A stretch of DNA of 64,000 bases from Methylotuvimicrobium sp. KM2 (GTDB taxonomy: Bacteria > Pseudomonadota > Gammaproteobacteria > Methylococcales > Methylomonadaceae), in assembly GCF_038051925.1 (NCBI RefSeq), contig NZ_CP150634.1:558001-622000 (forward strand). Reading direction: 5' to 3'. The notes below the pieces were generated by a model, which ran no database searches, was not told where the DNA came from, and saw only the letters and a list, made by a program, of their open reading frames with translations. Within the stretch, counting starts at the first letter, position 1, and each line of letters opens with the position of its first letter. Positions 48,080 to 57,562 of this stretch are shown here, in pieces. The translations under genes were made by a program, and so were the position numbers.

Positions 48080-50077
48080 ATGTAGTGCCATAAAATGCCT
48101 TAGGCATCTTGCGCCGCCTCGCGGTTTGCGCTAAGTTGACGGCATGTTTATTCGACGCACTCAAACCCGCTGCAGAGCCACCGGCGAACCTCATGAGACT
48201 TATCGACTGGTTCATTCCGAACGCATCGGTCAAAAAGTTAAACAGGTCACACTGCTGAATCTAGGCCGGCATTTTTCGATCCAGCCCACTTTTTGGCCGG
48301 CCTTATGTCGCCGTGTCCTGGAGTTGTTATCGTTGCAAACGAGTTTATTCGATCCGGACTTACCTCAGACGGTGGCCTTGGCCGCGGAACATATCGCCGC
48401 GCGCTTGTTGGCGGAAAGCGCGCCATTGCTCGTGAGGCTTTCGTTGATCCCGACCCCAGCCATGAGTGTCGTCAATGAAGCCGCACAGGCGGCTTCGGAA
48501 TCGGTCTCGTCGGAGCCACCGGAGTCCCGGACTCCCGCTGAAATATATACCATTGATGCGAACTCGCTGGAATTAGCGAGGCCCCGTTCGATCGGTGTCG
48601 AGCAGGTCGGTTTGGCGGCGATGGACTTGGTCAATTTTACCTCGCTGCTGATGGGACTGGGTCTCTCCGGGCCGATACGGGCGGCGGTCGTGGGTTCGAT
48701 CATCGGGCGCATGGCAGCGCCGGCTTCTGAGGCCGCCACGCACCGTTGGCTAGGTCAGCGCAGCGGTTTGGGCGAGCTGTTGGACGTCGATTTCGAACGC
48801 ATGAAGCCGATCACGTTGTATCGGGCTTCAGACGCTTTGATGAAGCACCGGGACGTCATCGAACGCACGCTGTTCAACCGGGTGCACGATCTGTTCGGTT
48901 TCGAGACCACGGTTACCTTATACGACTTGACCAATACCTACTTCGAAGGCACGGCGGCCGCCAATCCGAAAGCGCAACGGGGCCGCTCCAAAGAAAAGCG
49001 CCGCGACTGTCCACTGGTCACGCTGGGCTTGGTGCTCGATGGCAGCGGCTTCGTCCGCCGTTCCCAGACCTTCGACGGCAATGCCTCGGAAGGCAAGACC
49101 TTGGCCGAGATGCTCAAAGACCTCGGTGCACCACCCGGCGCCTTGGTGGTCATGGACGCAGGCATCGCCACGGAAGCCAATCTCACCTGGCTGCGCGAAC
49201 ACGGTTACCGCTATCTGGTCGTCAGCCGCGAACGCGCTCGGCAATTCGAAGCCGACACCGCGATCCCGATCGAAACCGCCGCCGGCTCCGCCGTCCACAT
49301 CCAGCGCATCGACGACAGCGAACACCAAGAAGTGCGCTTGTATTGCTACTCCGAACAGCGCGAACAAAAAGAGCGCGGCATCAATCAACACCTGTGCGAG
49401 CGCTTCGAAGCCGGATTACAAAAAATCGCCGACGGCCTCCACAAGCCTCGCGCCGAAAAGCGCCTCGACAAACTGCAACAGCGCATCGGTCGGCTCCAAG
49501 AAAAATACCACGGTATCGGCCAGCATTACACGATCGAACTGACCCCGGATGAGACCGGCGAAAAAGTCATCGGCCTGACCTGGTCGAAACAGCCCAAAGC
49601 CGGCAGCCGCCTGAGCCATCCCGGCGTCTATTGCCTCCGCAGTAACGAAACGCAATGGGATGCTGAAAAACTGTGGCGCACCTATATCATGCTCACCGAC
49701 CTGGAAGCGGTGTTTCGTAGCCTTAAATCCGAACTCGGGCTTCGTCCGGTCTACCATCACAAAGAAGTCCGCGTCGACGGCCATTTGTTCATCACCGTCC
49801 TGGCCTATCAGTTCGTGCAAATCATCCGCCGGCAACTGAAAGAACACGGCATTCACGACCGCTGGTCCACACTGCGCGACATCTTGTCCGTTCAGCAGCG
49901 CGTCACCGCCTCCTTCCGGCGCGCCGACGGCGGTATTCTGCACATCCGCAAAAGCACACAACCGGAAGCGGAATTAGCACGGATTTACCACACATTGGGC
50001 CTTGACCCGCTTCCTGGAGGTGTACAAAAAACTCTACTATAGATCGAATTACGCTTAAAAAACGCCTATGTAGTGCC
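48080..50077 (+). mobile_element. IS1634-type insertion sequence
   Basis: The element is recognised by its transposase (48144-50042). Short direct repeats ATGTAGTGCC occur at 48080-48089 and 50068-50077 and may be the target duplication or part of the ends. I could not find convincing terminal inverted repeats by eye, so exact borders are uncertain. Confidence 0.65.
48144..50042 (+). CDS. IS1634-family transposase
   Basis: A 632-residue DDE transposase. Catalytic-region landmarks are YDLTNTYFEG, VVMDAGIATEANL, and near the C-terminus DLEAVFRSLKSELGLRPVYH, with FITVLAYQFVQIIRRQL following. It appears full-length with no internal stop. GC content is higher than that of the flanking sequence, consistent with mobility. 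Confidence 0.92.
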   Translation: MFIRRTQTRCRATGEPHETYRLVHSERIGQKVKQVTLLNLGRHFSIQPTFWPALCRRVLELLSLQTSLFDPDLPQTVALAAEHIAARLLAESAPLLVRLSLIPTPAMSVVNEAAQAASESVSSEPPESRTPAEIYTIDANSLELARPRSIGVEQVGLAAMDLVNFTSLLMGLGLSGPIRAAVVGSIIGRMAAPASEAATHRWLGQRSGLGELLDVDFERMKPITLYRASDALMKHRDVIERTLFNRVHDLFGFETTVTLYDLTNTYFEGTAAANPKAQRGRSKEKRRDCPLVTLGLVLDGSGFVRRSQTFDGNASEGKTLAEMLKDLGAPPGALVVMDAGIATEANLTWLREHGYRYLVVSRERARQFEADTAIPIETAAGSAVHIQRIDDSEHQEVRLYCYSEQREQKERGINQHLCERFEAGLQKIADGLHKPRAEKRLDKLQQRIGRLQEKYHGIGQHYTIELTPDETGEKVIGLTWSKQPKAGSRLSHPGVYCLRSNETQWDAEKLWRTYIMLTDLEAVFRSLKSELGLRPVYHHKEVRVDGHLFITVLAYQFVQIIRRQLKEHGIHDRWSTLRDILSVQQRVTASFRRADGGILHIRKSTQPEAELARIYHTLGLDPLPGGVQKTLL

Positions 50078-50345
50078 TTACGGTCATTTATGATCCAATA
50101 AAATATTGATTCATAAAGAGTTTTAAAGTTAGGTGTCAAACATGGGTTAGCAGCGGGGATGTCTGTGCTTAGGGTTTGGTCGTAAACAACTTCCCTATTT
50201 TTAGGGAGGGGTCGGTAGCTCGATTGGCAGGTGTCGGCGGCAGGGAAAGCCGCCGTCAAGCCAAGTAAAGACTTCATGTGCTTCATGGTTAAACTGCTGA
50301 ATTTAAGATGATGGCTGTTTTCGACGGCCAAACCAAGAGTGCCGG
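50078..50345. repeat. Truncated inverted family-1 repeat
   Basis: At about 50166-50262, in reverse orientation: AGGGTTTGGTCGTAAACAAC, GGTCGGTAGCTCGATTGGCA and CCGCCGTCAAGCC. The core is missing. CTTCATGTGCTTCATGGTT at 50271-50289 is the inverted match of 4914-4932. No gene is seen. Confidence 0.65.
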
Positions 50346-50744
50346 TTATTTTTTCTCGGGTTGTTTCGGTTGCGCGAGTTCGAAAATGATCAATTCGGCG
50401 GAGCTTTTGCCGACATTTTCGACCGACATGACATCTCCGGACTCCCAGAAAACGTCACCGGCTGAATAAACTCCCGTTTTATCGCCTTCAATGACCTTTA
50501 ACTTGCCTTTGACGACATAGCGAGGGCCAGGGCCGTCGTGGGTATGGTCCGGTGTTTTGAATCCTGCCGGAATGGTGACTTTGATTGTCTTGGCATTGAC
50601 GGTATTCGACGGTAATTCGATCTGTTGTTCTAATAATAGCTTTCTATCGAATTTGCCTTGAGTTTGCGCGGTCGCCGTTGAAATGCCCAGCGTTAGCATG
50701 GCTAAAGGTAACCCTGCGTATTTTAAATAACAATTATTATTCAT
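50346..50744 (-). CDS. Exported cupin-domain protein
   Basis: A 132-residue protein with a signal peptide (ending near ATAQ) and a single cupin barrel. PDHTHDGPGPRYVVKGKLKV carries the first metal motif (His-x-His and a later residue), and FWESGDVMSVENVGKSSAEL the second. Substrate unknown; it probably binds a metal in the periplasm. Confidence 0.85.
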   Translation of the reverse strand: MNNNCYLKYAGLPLAMLTLGISTATAQTQGKFDRKLLLEQQIELPSNTVNAKTIKVTIPAGFKTPDHTHDGPGPRYVVKGKLKVIEGDKTGVYSAGDVFWESGDVMSVENVGKSSAELIIFELAQPKQPEKK

Positions 50745-50810
50745 TTTCCTTTCTCCCGTATAAATTTATTGTGAGATTGTTTGATTGTTAGTTGGTGATT
50801 TTGTTGCATT

Positions 50811-50912
50811 TACCCAGCTTTAATATTTATGGGTATAAGGTATTGAAAAATTAATTATTATATTCAATGTCATAGTCCATAGTTAGCGCATTTTTTAAGG
50901 CTGGGTCAAATC
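50811..50912. repeat. Repeat with ACCCAGCTTTAA ends, second copy
   Basis: Ends TACCCAGCTTTAA and TTAAGGCTGGGTC; in inverted orientation its middle matches the copy at 32672-32825, from which it differs by lacking about 50 bases. Confidence 0.68.
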
Positions 50913-50931
50913 TTGCTATTTCAATAAGAAA

Positions 50932-51471
50932 TTACCAAATCAAATCGTCCGGTATTTGATAATCGGCATAGGGGTCGTCAGCTTCGGGTTGTTTAGGGGG
51001 TTCGTTGATTAAAACGATCACGCCTGGTAAGCGTTGTTCGATTTTTTGGGCAATTTCGAGCGGTACGATTTGGTATTGTTTTTCGCAAATGACGATTGCC
51101 GCACGGCCATTGACGATTTGATTTCGTACGAACTCCGAAACATATACCGATTTAACTTTGCCGTTATCGTTAAAATTGTATCTTACGCCGTCATTGCTTT
51201 GCGCAAACTTATGTTGTTCGACCAATTGTTTGATCTGCGCGGCTAGCTGTTTACGTTCCGTTTCCTCTTTTTTTAGTTGATTAAGCAGGCGGTCTTTCTC
51301 TTGTTGTTCCGTTTTCGCTTTTTGTATCTCAAGTCGAGTTTGCTCCGCAGCTGCATGGGCATTCTTTTTGGGTTGTTTGCGTTTTTCGGCTCGGATTTGT
51401 TTAGCCTTGGTGTCGCTGGCAAGGCCCGACTTAAGCAGTTGTTCCTGTAGGCTTAATTTTTTTTGACTCAT
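50932..51471 (-). CDS. DUF2058 (YaiL-like) protein
   Basis: A 179-residue cytoplasmic protein of the DUF2058 family. It begins MSQKKLSLQEQLLKSGLAS, has a highly charged coiled-coil (about residues 20-85) and the compact domain YNFNDNGKVKSVYVSEFVRN to the end. The family role is poorly defined, with nucleic-acid contacts suggested. I took ATG 51471; the open frame extends upstream into the antiporter gene, without family similarity. Confidence 0.88.
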   Translation of the reverse strand: MSQKKLSLQEQLLKSGLASDTKAKQIRAEKRKQPKKNAHAAAEQTRLEIQKAKTEQQEKDRLLNQLKKEETERKQLAAQIKQLVEQHKFAQSNDGVRYNFNDNGKVKSVYVSEFVRNQIVNGRAAIVICEKQYQIVPLEIAQKIEQRLPGVIVLINEPPKQPEADDPYADYQIPDDLIW

Positions 51472-51494
51472 GGTTTTTCGTGACGGCAATAAGT

Positions 51495-52466
51495 TTAAAT
51501 AGTAGTGACCGAAAAGATCAGATAACAGGTATAAGCGATGTAGGCCGATAATAATAATCCGCCTTCGATACGGTTGATTCGCCCTCCGCCATTGTAGGAA
51601 TAACCCAGGACGAAAAGAGAAGCCGTTAACGCAGCCATGACCGGCCAATCTCTGATCAAAATATCTTCAGGGATCGTCATGGGGTGTATGGCTCCCGCGA
51701 TCCCGACGACCGCAGTCGTATTAAACAGATTGGACCCGATAATATTCCCCAAGGCAATATCGTGCTCACCCTTCTTGGCGGCGATGACCGATGATGCTAG
51801 TTCCGGCAGGGATGTGCCGATTGCAACGATGGTTAGGCCAATAATCAAGTCGCTGACGCCTAGGCTTTGCGCAATCGTGACCGCGCCTGAGACCAACATC
51901 TGTGAGCTGACGACCAATAATACCAAGCCTACGGCAACCCAAAATAAAGCACGTCCAAGTGTCATCGCGTGGGCTTGCAATTCGGATTCCATTTCTTTTT
52001 CGAAACTATCGGAGTCTTTATGCATGCCTTGGATGATGGTCCAGGCCATAATCATGCCAAACACCGCTAATAAAAGCCAGGCATCCAATTGAGTGAATTC
52101 GTTGTCATAAATTTGCCAAGCGGCGAATAGCGTGACAGCGCTAAGAATGGGGAGTTCTTTTCGAAGCACTTGTGAGTGAACGGCAATCGGGCTGATAATC
52201 GCGGTAATGCCGAGTATTAATGCGATATTGGTGATGTTTGAACCGTAGCCGTTGCCTAATGCAATATTCGGATTGCCATGCCATGCCGATATGGCGGACA
52301 CAGCCATTTCCGGGGCGGAGGTGCCGAAGCCGACGATGACCATGCCAATCAATAGCGGCGACATGCCTGCAAAATTCGCAACAGCGGCCGCGCCTTCGAC
52401 AAAGCGATCGGCGCTCCAAACTAACAATGCTAAACCGACAATGATTAGAACAACGGATAACGCCAT
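51495..52466 (-). CDS. Calcium/sodium antiporter (CaCA family)
   Basis: A 323-residue inner-membrane exchanger with about ten helices. The two alpha repeats read GFGTSAPEMAVSAIS near residue 47 and AIGTSLPELASSVIA near 210, each with GNGYGSNITN or GNIIGSNLFN after it. This is the YrbG-like pattern. I chose ATG 52466, preceded by GGAGTCTCC; the longer frame adds 30 non-family residues. It ends 23 bases before the DUF2058 gene, so the two may share a transcript. Confidence 0.93.
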   Translation of the reverse strand: MALSVVLIIVGLALLVWSADRFVEGAAAVANFAGMSPLLIGMVIVGFGTSAPEMAVSAISAWHGNPNIALGNGYGSNITNIALILGITAIISPIAVHSQVLRKELPILSAVTLFAAWQIYDNEFTQLDAWLLLAVFGMIMAWTIIQGMHKDSDSFEKEMESELQAHAMTLGRALFWVAVGLVLLVVSSQMLVSGAVTIAQSLGVSDLIIGLTIVAIGTSLPELASSVIAAKKGEHDIALGNIIGSNLFNTTAVVGIAGAIHPMTIPEDILIRDWPVMAALTASLFVLGYSYNGGGRINRIEGGLLLSAYIAYTCYLIFSVTTI

Positions 52467-52628
52467 GGAGACTCCAAAAAAGAAATACAGAATTTTATGA
52501 TTCCGTATAGGGAAGGGTAAAGGAAATCGATTACAATCGAGCTTTGTAAGAGCCATTGTAGTACCGGTTTTATAACCGAATTATATTCCAATTCGGATGA
52601 TAGCTTGCCACTAAATCAAGGAGGCGCA

Positions 52629-53735
52629 ATGAGAATAGGTATTCCGAAAGAAATAAAGGATCAAGAAGGAAGGGTGGGCCTGACTCCCTCTGCCGCCGGA
52701 ATATTGGTCGAGCGAGGCCACGAAGTGTTAGTTGAAATCGGTGCCGGATTAGATTCGGGGTTTACAGATAATCATTACAAGCAGCTTGGTGTTAATTTGG
52801 TTTCAGCATCGGAGGCTTGGCAGGCGGACCTAGTGGTTAAGGTCAAGGAGCCGTTGCCTGCCGAGTATCAGTATTTGAAGCAACAAACGGTTTTTACCTT
52901 TTTGCATTTGGCCGGCGTCGATCCGGCTTTGACCGACATTTTGCTCACAAATGGTACCACCGCGATTGCCTACGAACTGGTTGAAGATGAGCAAGGCCGG
53001 TTGCCGATTCTAGTGCCGATGAGTGCGATAGCCGGCAATGTCGCGGTCTTGATGGGTGCGTATTATCTGGCTAAGTTCAATGGCGGCAAAGGCGTTCAAT
53101 TAGGCCGCATTGGCAAGAACAGGCATGGTAATGTGTTGGTCGTAGGCGACGGCGTGGTTGGCATGCATGCCGCTCGCGTGGCATCGGCAATGGGAGCCGA
53201 GGTTTATGTCGCCGGTATCGACAAATCGCACATGGATTGGTTGAGAAGAAACGAGTTGCCGGAAGTCAATTTCGTATTATCGACGCCGGAAAATATAAGC
53301 CGCATTGTTACCGAGGCAGACCTCATTATTGGGGCCGTGTTGTGCAGGGGAGACAAAGCGCCTAAAGTCATCACCGAACAAATGATAGCGACGATGATGC
53401 CCGGCTCGGTCGTTGTCGACGTCAGTATCGACCAAGGCGGTTGCATCGAAACTTCGCGGCCGACATCGCATACCGAGCCCGTTTACAGGACGCATGGCGT
53501 GATTCATTATTGCGTTAGCAATATGCCCGGCGCCTACCCTCGAACCTCGACACTGGCGCTCAATGAAGCGACTTTGCCTTTTGTTCTAAAGCTGGCCGAA
53601 GCAGATAAAGAAGGGCTTGAGCATCTTGACAGTGGATTAAAGAAAGCAGTCATGACTTATCACGGACAGTTGACCAATCATGCTGCAGCTGCAGCGCTTG
53701 ACAAATTAAAGCATTATCGGGCTTTGGTTGATTAG
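52629..53735 (+). CDS. ald: Alanine dehydrogenase
   Basis: A 368-residue NAD enzyme that interconverts L-alanine and pyruvate plus ammonia. Landmarks: MRIGIPKEIKDQEGRVGLTP at the N-terminus, VKVKEPLPAEY, the NAD loop VVGDGVVGMHAARVASAMGA, and VDVSIDQGGCIETSRPTSH. I chose ATG 52629 because AAGGAGGCGC precedes it. In methanotrophs it can assimilate ammonium at high concentration. It stands alone. Confidence 0.97.
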   Translation: MRIGIPKEIKDQEGRVGLTPSAAGILVERGHEVLVEIGAGLDSGFTDNHYKQLGVNLVSASEAWQADLVVKVKEPLPAEYQYLKQQTVFTFLHLAGVDPALTDILLTNGTTAIAYELVEDEQGRLPILVPMSAIAGNVAVLMGAYYLAKFNGGKGVQLGRIGKNRHGNVLVVGDGVVGMHAARVASAMGAEVYVAGIDKSHMDWLRRNELPEVNFVLSTPENISRIVTEADLIIGAVLCRGDKAPKVITEQMIATMMPGSVVVDVSIDQGGCIETSRPTSHTEPVYRTHGVIHYCVSNMPGAYPRTSTLALNEATLPFVLKLAEADKEGLEHLDSGLKKAVMTYHGQLTNHAAAAALDKLKHYRALVD

Positions 53736-53747
53736 CGTGGGAAAAAT

Positions 53748-53988
53748 CAGCAATTCCCAGTTTGAGCAGTTTCGCCGATTTTAGGGTGTGGGGTATGCCT
53801 GTCGAGGAACGCCGTAAACCCATCCATGGGGGCTTGTCGGCAGCAGGGCAGATTTTGCATTACGTCAAGGATGGCGTGTAGTAGGGCAATGCAGGAGCAA
53901 TTGCCGAGGAGCAAAAATCTGCCCTGCTGCCGACATCCTCGCCAAGCATACCCCTCACCCTTTTTGATCTCCAAATTGGGAATTGCTG
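53748..53988 (+). repeat. MITE-like repeat with CAGCAATTCCCAGTTTG ends, long form
   Basis: Left end CAGCAATTCCCAGTTTGAGC, right end CCAAATTGGGAATTGCTG. The long form contains an inner inverted repeat (GGCAGCAGGGCAGATTTT...AAAATCTGCCCTGCTGCC). A 79-bp short form lies at 60892-60970. Confidence 0.8.
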
Positions 53989-54057
53989 GGGAAAAATAGT
54001 TCGGATTTCGATAGTTGGTTTTTTTGATAGTCCTTTAACGAGAAGTTTTTCCAGAGG

Positions 54058-54318
54058 TTAACGCTGCTGCCGCCAACGGTAATACACTTTCCCGTCATCG
54101 CATTGCCAACTCAAGCGTTGACTCCCGCTGTCGTTGATAAACGGTTGGCAATCGTGGTCGATTTTAAATTGTTCCCATTCGCCGTCGTCGATATTGGAAC
54201 TGATGTAAGCACCGATCAACTTAAAAATGACAATACCGAATAACAGAACAATGATGGTTGTTGCAAGGTTATGTCGTAATAACAATATTATTTTTGCGGC
54301 TTTATGGAATAAGTACAT
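54058..54318 (-). CDS. Small membrane protein of unknown function
   Basis: An 86-residue protein with one helix (NLATTIIVLLFGIVIFKLIG, about residues 17-37). The outer part is acidic then basic with two cysteines (DHDCQPF, SWQCDDG) in a layout that suggests one disulfide. I do not recognise a family. The ribosome site AGGAAGG lies near the start. Confidence 0.62.
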   Translation of the reverse strand: MYLFHKAAKIILLLRHNLATTIIVLLFGIVIFKLIGAYISSNIDDGEWEQFKIDHDCQPFINDSGSQRLSWQCDDGKVYYRWRQQR

Positions 54319-54374
54319 GGCAGCCTTCCTGTTCGGTTATTGAATATGATTATCCTAAGAAGAGCAGTTGGCAT

Positions 54375-54530
54375 GTGTTGTAGACCGTTCGTGCTGAGCC
54401 AAGTCGAAGCATGAACGGTCTACAACACTTTCACCGGCTTGGTGAAGCCTCAAACTACCCTCACCCTTCGACAAGGCTCTCTTGAGCGCAGACGAAGGGC
54501 TCAGAGCGAACGGGTAGTTTGAGTCTCTTA
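54375..54530. repeat. Two palindromic repeats
   Basis: GTAGACCGTTCGTGCTGAGC at 54381-54400 pairs with GCATGAACGGTCTAC (54409-54423), and CTCAAACTACCC (54450-54461) with GGGTAGTTTGAG (54511-54522), the latter enclosing CCCTTCGACAAGG. These are common REP-like forms. No gene is seen in 54319-54588. Confidence 0.65.
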
Positions 54531-54588
54531 GCTGCTCTTTTTAGGATTATTGTTTGTTCATCGATGCCTATTTGAGTTTTGTGTTGCT

Positions 54589-55956
54589 TTATTCGGGCTC
54601 CGAATTCAACGGCAGTTCCCGAGGAGCTTGGTCGGTGGATTGCTTGGCTTTTCTCGCGGCCTGTATCATTTCGTTGCGCCGTTTCTCGAGTACCAGTAGC
54701 TCGATATCCCTGCGTAAATATTCGGAAGTTTCCTGAGTGGCTTCATAGCGTTTTTTCTGCTCTTCGATCTGCATCGCCAGTTCCATTTCCTTCAGGCGGC
54801 TTTCGTGTTGCAGCCTTTTCGCATGCAACTTTTCCTGCAATTTCTGAGCTTCTGATTGTTTTTGCGCAGCTAAAGCCCGTTCCGCTTCGGATTCGATTTG
54901 TTTTAAGCGCTGTTCCTGTTTGAGCTTTTCTTGTTGCATGCGTTCTTTCGCGGCATTCCATTGAGCTTGTTGTTCTTCGAACAGTTTGAGTTCGGCTGCG
55001 AGCTCTTTTTCTTTCAGTAACTGTTGATGCCTCAACTTTTCTTCTTGCAGTCGTTGCTCGTTTTCAAGTTGTTTAGCCAGTTGTTGGCGTTGCAATTCTC
55101 GTTGCGTTTCCTGCTCAAGCTCTTGCAGACGGGTTTGATGCCGGACGCGCTCTATGTACAGGCGTTCTTCCAGGTTGAATTGCTCGGTTATTTGTCGCTC
55201 TTGCTCCTTTAGTAAGCGCAAATTGGATTCTGCCTCAAGTGCTTGTTCTTTGATTTTTAATTCCGTTTCCCGGTTTCTTTTTTCGATAAGCAGGCGTTCT
55301 TGTTCTTCTTGTTGGCGCAGGTTTTCCCTATTTTGACGTTCCTTGAATTCGAAGTTTTTCTTTTGGATTTTTAAATAAATATCTTCTCGAGCAAAACCAT
55401 TGTTCAGGTTTTGCGATTGCGCAACATCGGCAAAAGACGGTTGTATCGAGCATAACGCACGACACTGGATATGTTGAGTGATTAGTGTTTCGTTGATTTG
55501 CGATTGAATTCGCTTTTCGATCGGCGCTAAACCGGATTCTATCCATTCGCCATTGTCGAGTTTTTTAATTTCCTGGTCGATGACATCGCGAACCAGGCTT
55601 TCATAAGCTTTTTTGATATGTCGGTTGATCTCGGGCAAGGTCTCAAGATGTGCCATCGCATAGTGAATCGAGGCTTGAAAATGAATCGTCAGATTGATTT
55701 CGAGTGAGCAAAAACCGCCGTAGAGTTCGGCGCGACAGATCATCAGCCAGTCTTCGATCGGTAGATGATAAATACGATGGTAAAAACGCGGAGTAAATGT
55801 TGTGGGACGTGGAAAGGCCTTCCGATAAGGACCTAGTTTTGCGACGACTAAACGTCGGCTGCCGTCGAAGCCCGGGTCCCAAGTTTCGTCTTGGTCGTTC
55901 GCTTCGCTGGCGATATCGGCTAGCCAGAGGTCCAGAGGCGATTTAGTGCTGTTCAT
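54589..55956 (-). CDS. Coiled-coil protein with SPFH-like N-terminal part
   Basis: A 455-residue protein of unknown function. The first 190 residues are ordered and resemble the SPFH/flotillin pattern by eye: strands such as LEINLTIHFQASIHYAM, then KKAYESLVRDVIDQEI and IEKRIQSQINETL, then SIQPSFADV. Residues 205-430 are one long charged coiled coil rich in Gln, Glu and Arg. There is no signal peptide. It overlaps the downstream end of the membrane-protein gene by 14 bases, so the two are almost certainly co-translated and may form a complex at the inner membrane. The SPFH link is a weak reading and needs a profile search. Confidence 0.75.
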   Translation of the reverse strand: MNSTKSPLDLWLADIASEANDQDETWDPGFDGSRRLVVAKLGPYRKAFPRPTTFTPRFYHRIYHLPIEDWLMICRAELYGGFCSLEINLTIHFQASIHYAMAHLETLPEINRHIKKAYESLVRDVIDQEIKKLDNGEWIESGLAPIEKRIQSQINETLITQHIQCRALCSIQPSFADVAQSQNLNNGFAREDIYLKIQKKNFEFKERQNRENLRQQEEQERLLIEKRNRETELKIKEQALEAESNLRLLKEQERQITEQFNLEERLYIERVRHQTRLQELEQETQRELQRQQLAKQLENEQRLQEEKLRHQQLLKEKELAAELKLFEEQQAQWNAAKERMQQEKLKQEQRLKQIESEAERALAAQKQSEAQKLQEKLHAKRLQHESRLKEMELAMQIEEQKKRYEATQETSEYLRRDIELLVLEKRRNEMIQAARKAKQSTDQAPRELPLNSEPE

Positions 55957-57229
55957 GGGTAGCGGGTTCGGTATTCATCGTTACAGGTTCTGCGCGTCCG
56001 GATTGCTCCTTGATTTTTTGTAGTTTATCGCCAAGCTTTTCGGCAATTAACGGATAAAGCGTCGGCGCGAATTCCACGGTACGGTCGTCGACTTTACGCA
56101 AAAAGCCCCGGCTAAGCAACAGGCCGACCGCAAACATTCTCGGCCAGTCTATATAGCGTTTGGCTTTTTCGATTTCGGTTTTTTCGATAATCATTTCCAG
56201 GGCATCGTTTTCGTTGATGCGAAATTGCGTGAATTGTCTAAGGCACTCGAAAACCAACTCTTCCTCTTGTTCAGTTAGTGGACCGGGAGCGGTGAATTCC
56301 AGGCGGTAGGAGAGCAGTACGGTAAAAAAATCGACCATGCCCGCGCACACTAAAGCAAAGGTCGAAAAGCCCGTCCACATTGCAAATGACGGTTTGATGC
56401 CTTGGATATATTGCGAGTAAGGCATCAATACCGGTGCCGCGGGTAAATGGGTGTTGAATTTGGCGACTTGCCGATTGAATTGCAATTGAACGGTCTGCAA
56501 GCCGCTCGATATCTGTTGATATATTTCTCGAATAGCTTCGGAATCTTGGTCAAGTTGATTTAAATTGGCTTGGAGTGCGCCGATTTGGACATCGAGTAAC
56601 GCAAGCTGTTCTTCAAGCCCCGCCAATTCGGATTTTTTGTTTTGAAAAAGCTCGTTATAGTGCCGCCAGATTCGGCCTTCACCGACTTGGTTTCTTAATG
56701 AGGGAGGGATTTCAGGATGCGTGCCGAAATAAGCTTGAGTGACTTGTTGGTTCAATTCCTCGACTTCTAGCCGCTCTTTCGCCAACAATTCTCCTTTAAT
56801 GGCGATAATTTTGCGTAAATAATCCTCGACTTTATTGCGGACTTCGTTGAGGCGTTGGATATGAATCGTATCTTGTTCGGAGATTTCATAAAACTTGAAA
56901 TAAGAAAATGACACCGATGCCCCCAATGCGATCAACAGCGAGGCAAGCACGCTAAAATAACGCAATCGATTGGCGCGCCAATGAATTCCGGCGATCTCAA
57001 ATGAGCAAATCACGATGATCGATTGAATCGCGACCGTGATGATTAGCGCGATCCAGGGTGTGATGAAATGCGACATGCCGTAATATGTCGTAAACCCGGA
57101 AGCCAAACTGAGCGCGAGAACGATGGGAATGGTCCATATTCGCATCAGACTTACGAATAGGGTTTGTATGATGTTGATGAGACGTCCTAGGCCGCCGCTT
57201 TTCATTTTTATAATTATTCGGTTGTCCAT
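55943..57229 (-). CDS. Membrane protein with a coiled-coil loop, partner of the coiled-coil protein
   Basis: A 428-residue protein. Three N-terminal helices (about 28-50, 55-78 and 88-110) are followed by a coiled-coil section (about 118-270) and another helix at about 287-312, then a 110-residue soluble tail. I do not recognise the family. The start could be 57229 or an in-frame Met at 57205. Its stop overlaps the next gene's start by 14 bases. Confidence 0.75.
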   Translation of the reverse strand: MDNRIIIKMKSGGLGRLINIIQTLFVSLMRIWTIPIVLALSLASGFTTYYGMSHFITPWIALIITVAIQSIIVICSFEIAGIHWRANRLRYFSVLASLLIALGASVSFSYFKFYEISEQDTIHIQRLNEVRNKVEDYLRKIIAIKGELLAKERLEVEELNQQVTQAYFGTHPEIPPSLRNQVGEGRIWRHYNELFQNKKSELAGLEEQLALLDVQIGALQANLNQLDQDSEAIREIYQQISSGLQTVQLQFNRQVAKFNTHLPAAPVLMPYSQYIQGIKPSFAMWTGFSTFALVCAGMVDFFTVLLSYRLEFTAPGPLTEQEEELVFECLRQFTQFRINENDALEMIIEKTEIEKAKRYIDWPRMFAVGLLLSRGFLRKVDDRTVEFAPTLYPLIAEKLGDKLQKIKEQSGRAEPVTMNTEPATHEQH

Positions 57230-57338
57230 CGTCTGACTTTATGTTGTTATTCGAGCAAGCGTTATTGCGGAAATTTAGTAGGATTAAAAAAATTCTGCTA
57301 ATAGTATCACATTGAATTTAAATAGTTTCTATTGAAAA

Positions 57339-57501
57339 TATACTTCGCGCGGTCATGTTTGCGGCTTTTATGGCAATGCTATTTTGTTCGAGAGCAAGGC
57401 GCGAAAACAGGCGCATAGCAAGCTATGTAACTGTTTTCGCAACGCCGCTCTCGGACAAAAGAGCGCGTCAGCTTACCGAAAATGTGGCCGCGCGAAGTAT
57501 A
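57339..57501. repeat. Repeat with TATACTTCGCGCGG ends
   Basis: Left end TATACTTCGCGCGGTCA, right end TGGCCGCGCGAAGTATA. Inner arms are GAGAGCAAGGCGCGAAAACA and the complement near 57435-57455. The right end plus AT makes TATAAT (57498-57503), which could act as a -10 for the dehydrogenase gene. A related fragment (TGCTTCGCGCGGTTATGTTT) is at 63670-63689. Confidence 0.7.
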
Positions 57502-57562
57502 ATCAATCGGTTGTCTTTATCCCGGCTGTTGCGAGAGCGTTTTAACATAGCGAGTATCAATC

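Noticed and set aside
48746-49552. Long frame of 268 codons inside the transposase region
   Set aside because: It is a shifted-frame shadow of the intact transposase with Arg-rich, low-complexity composition.
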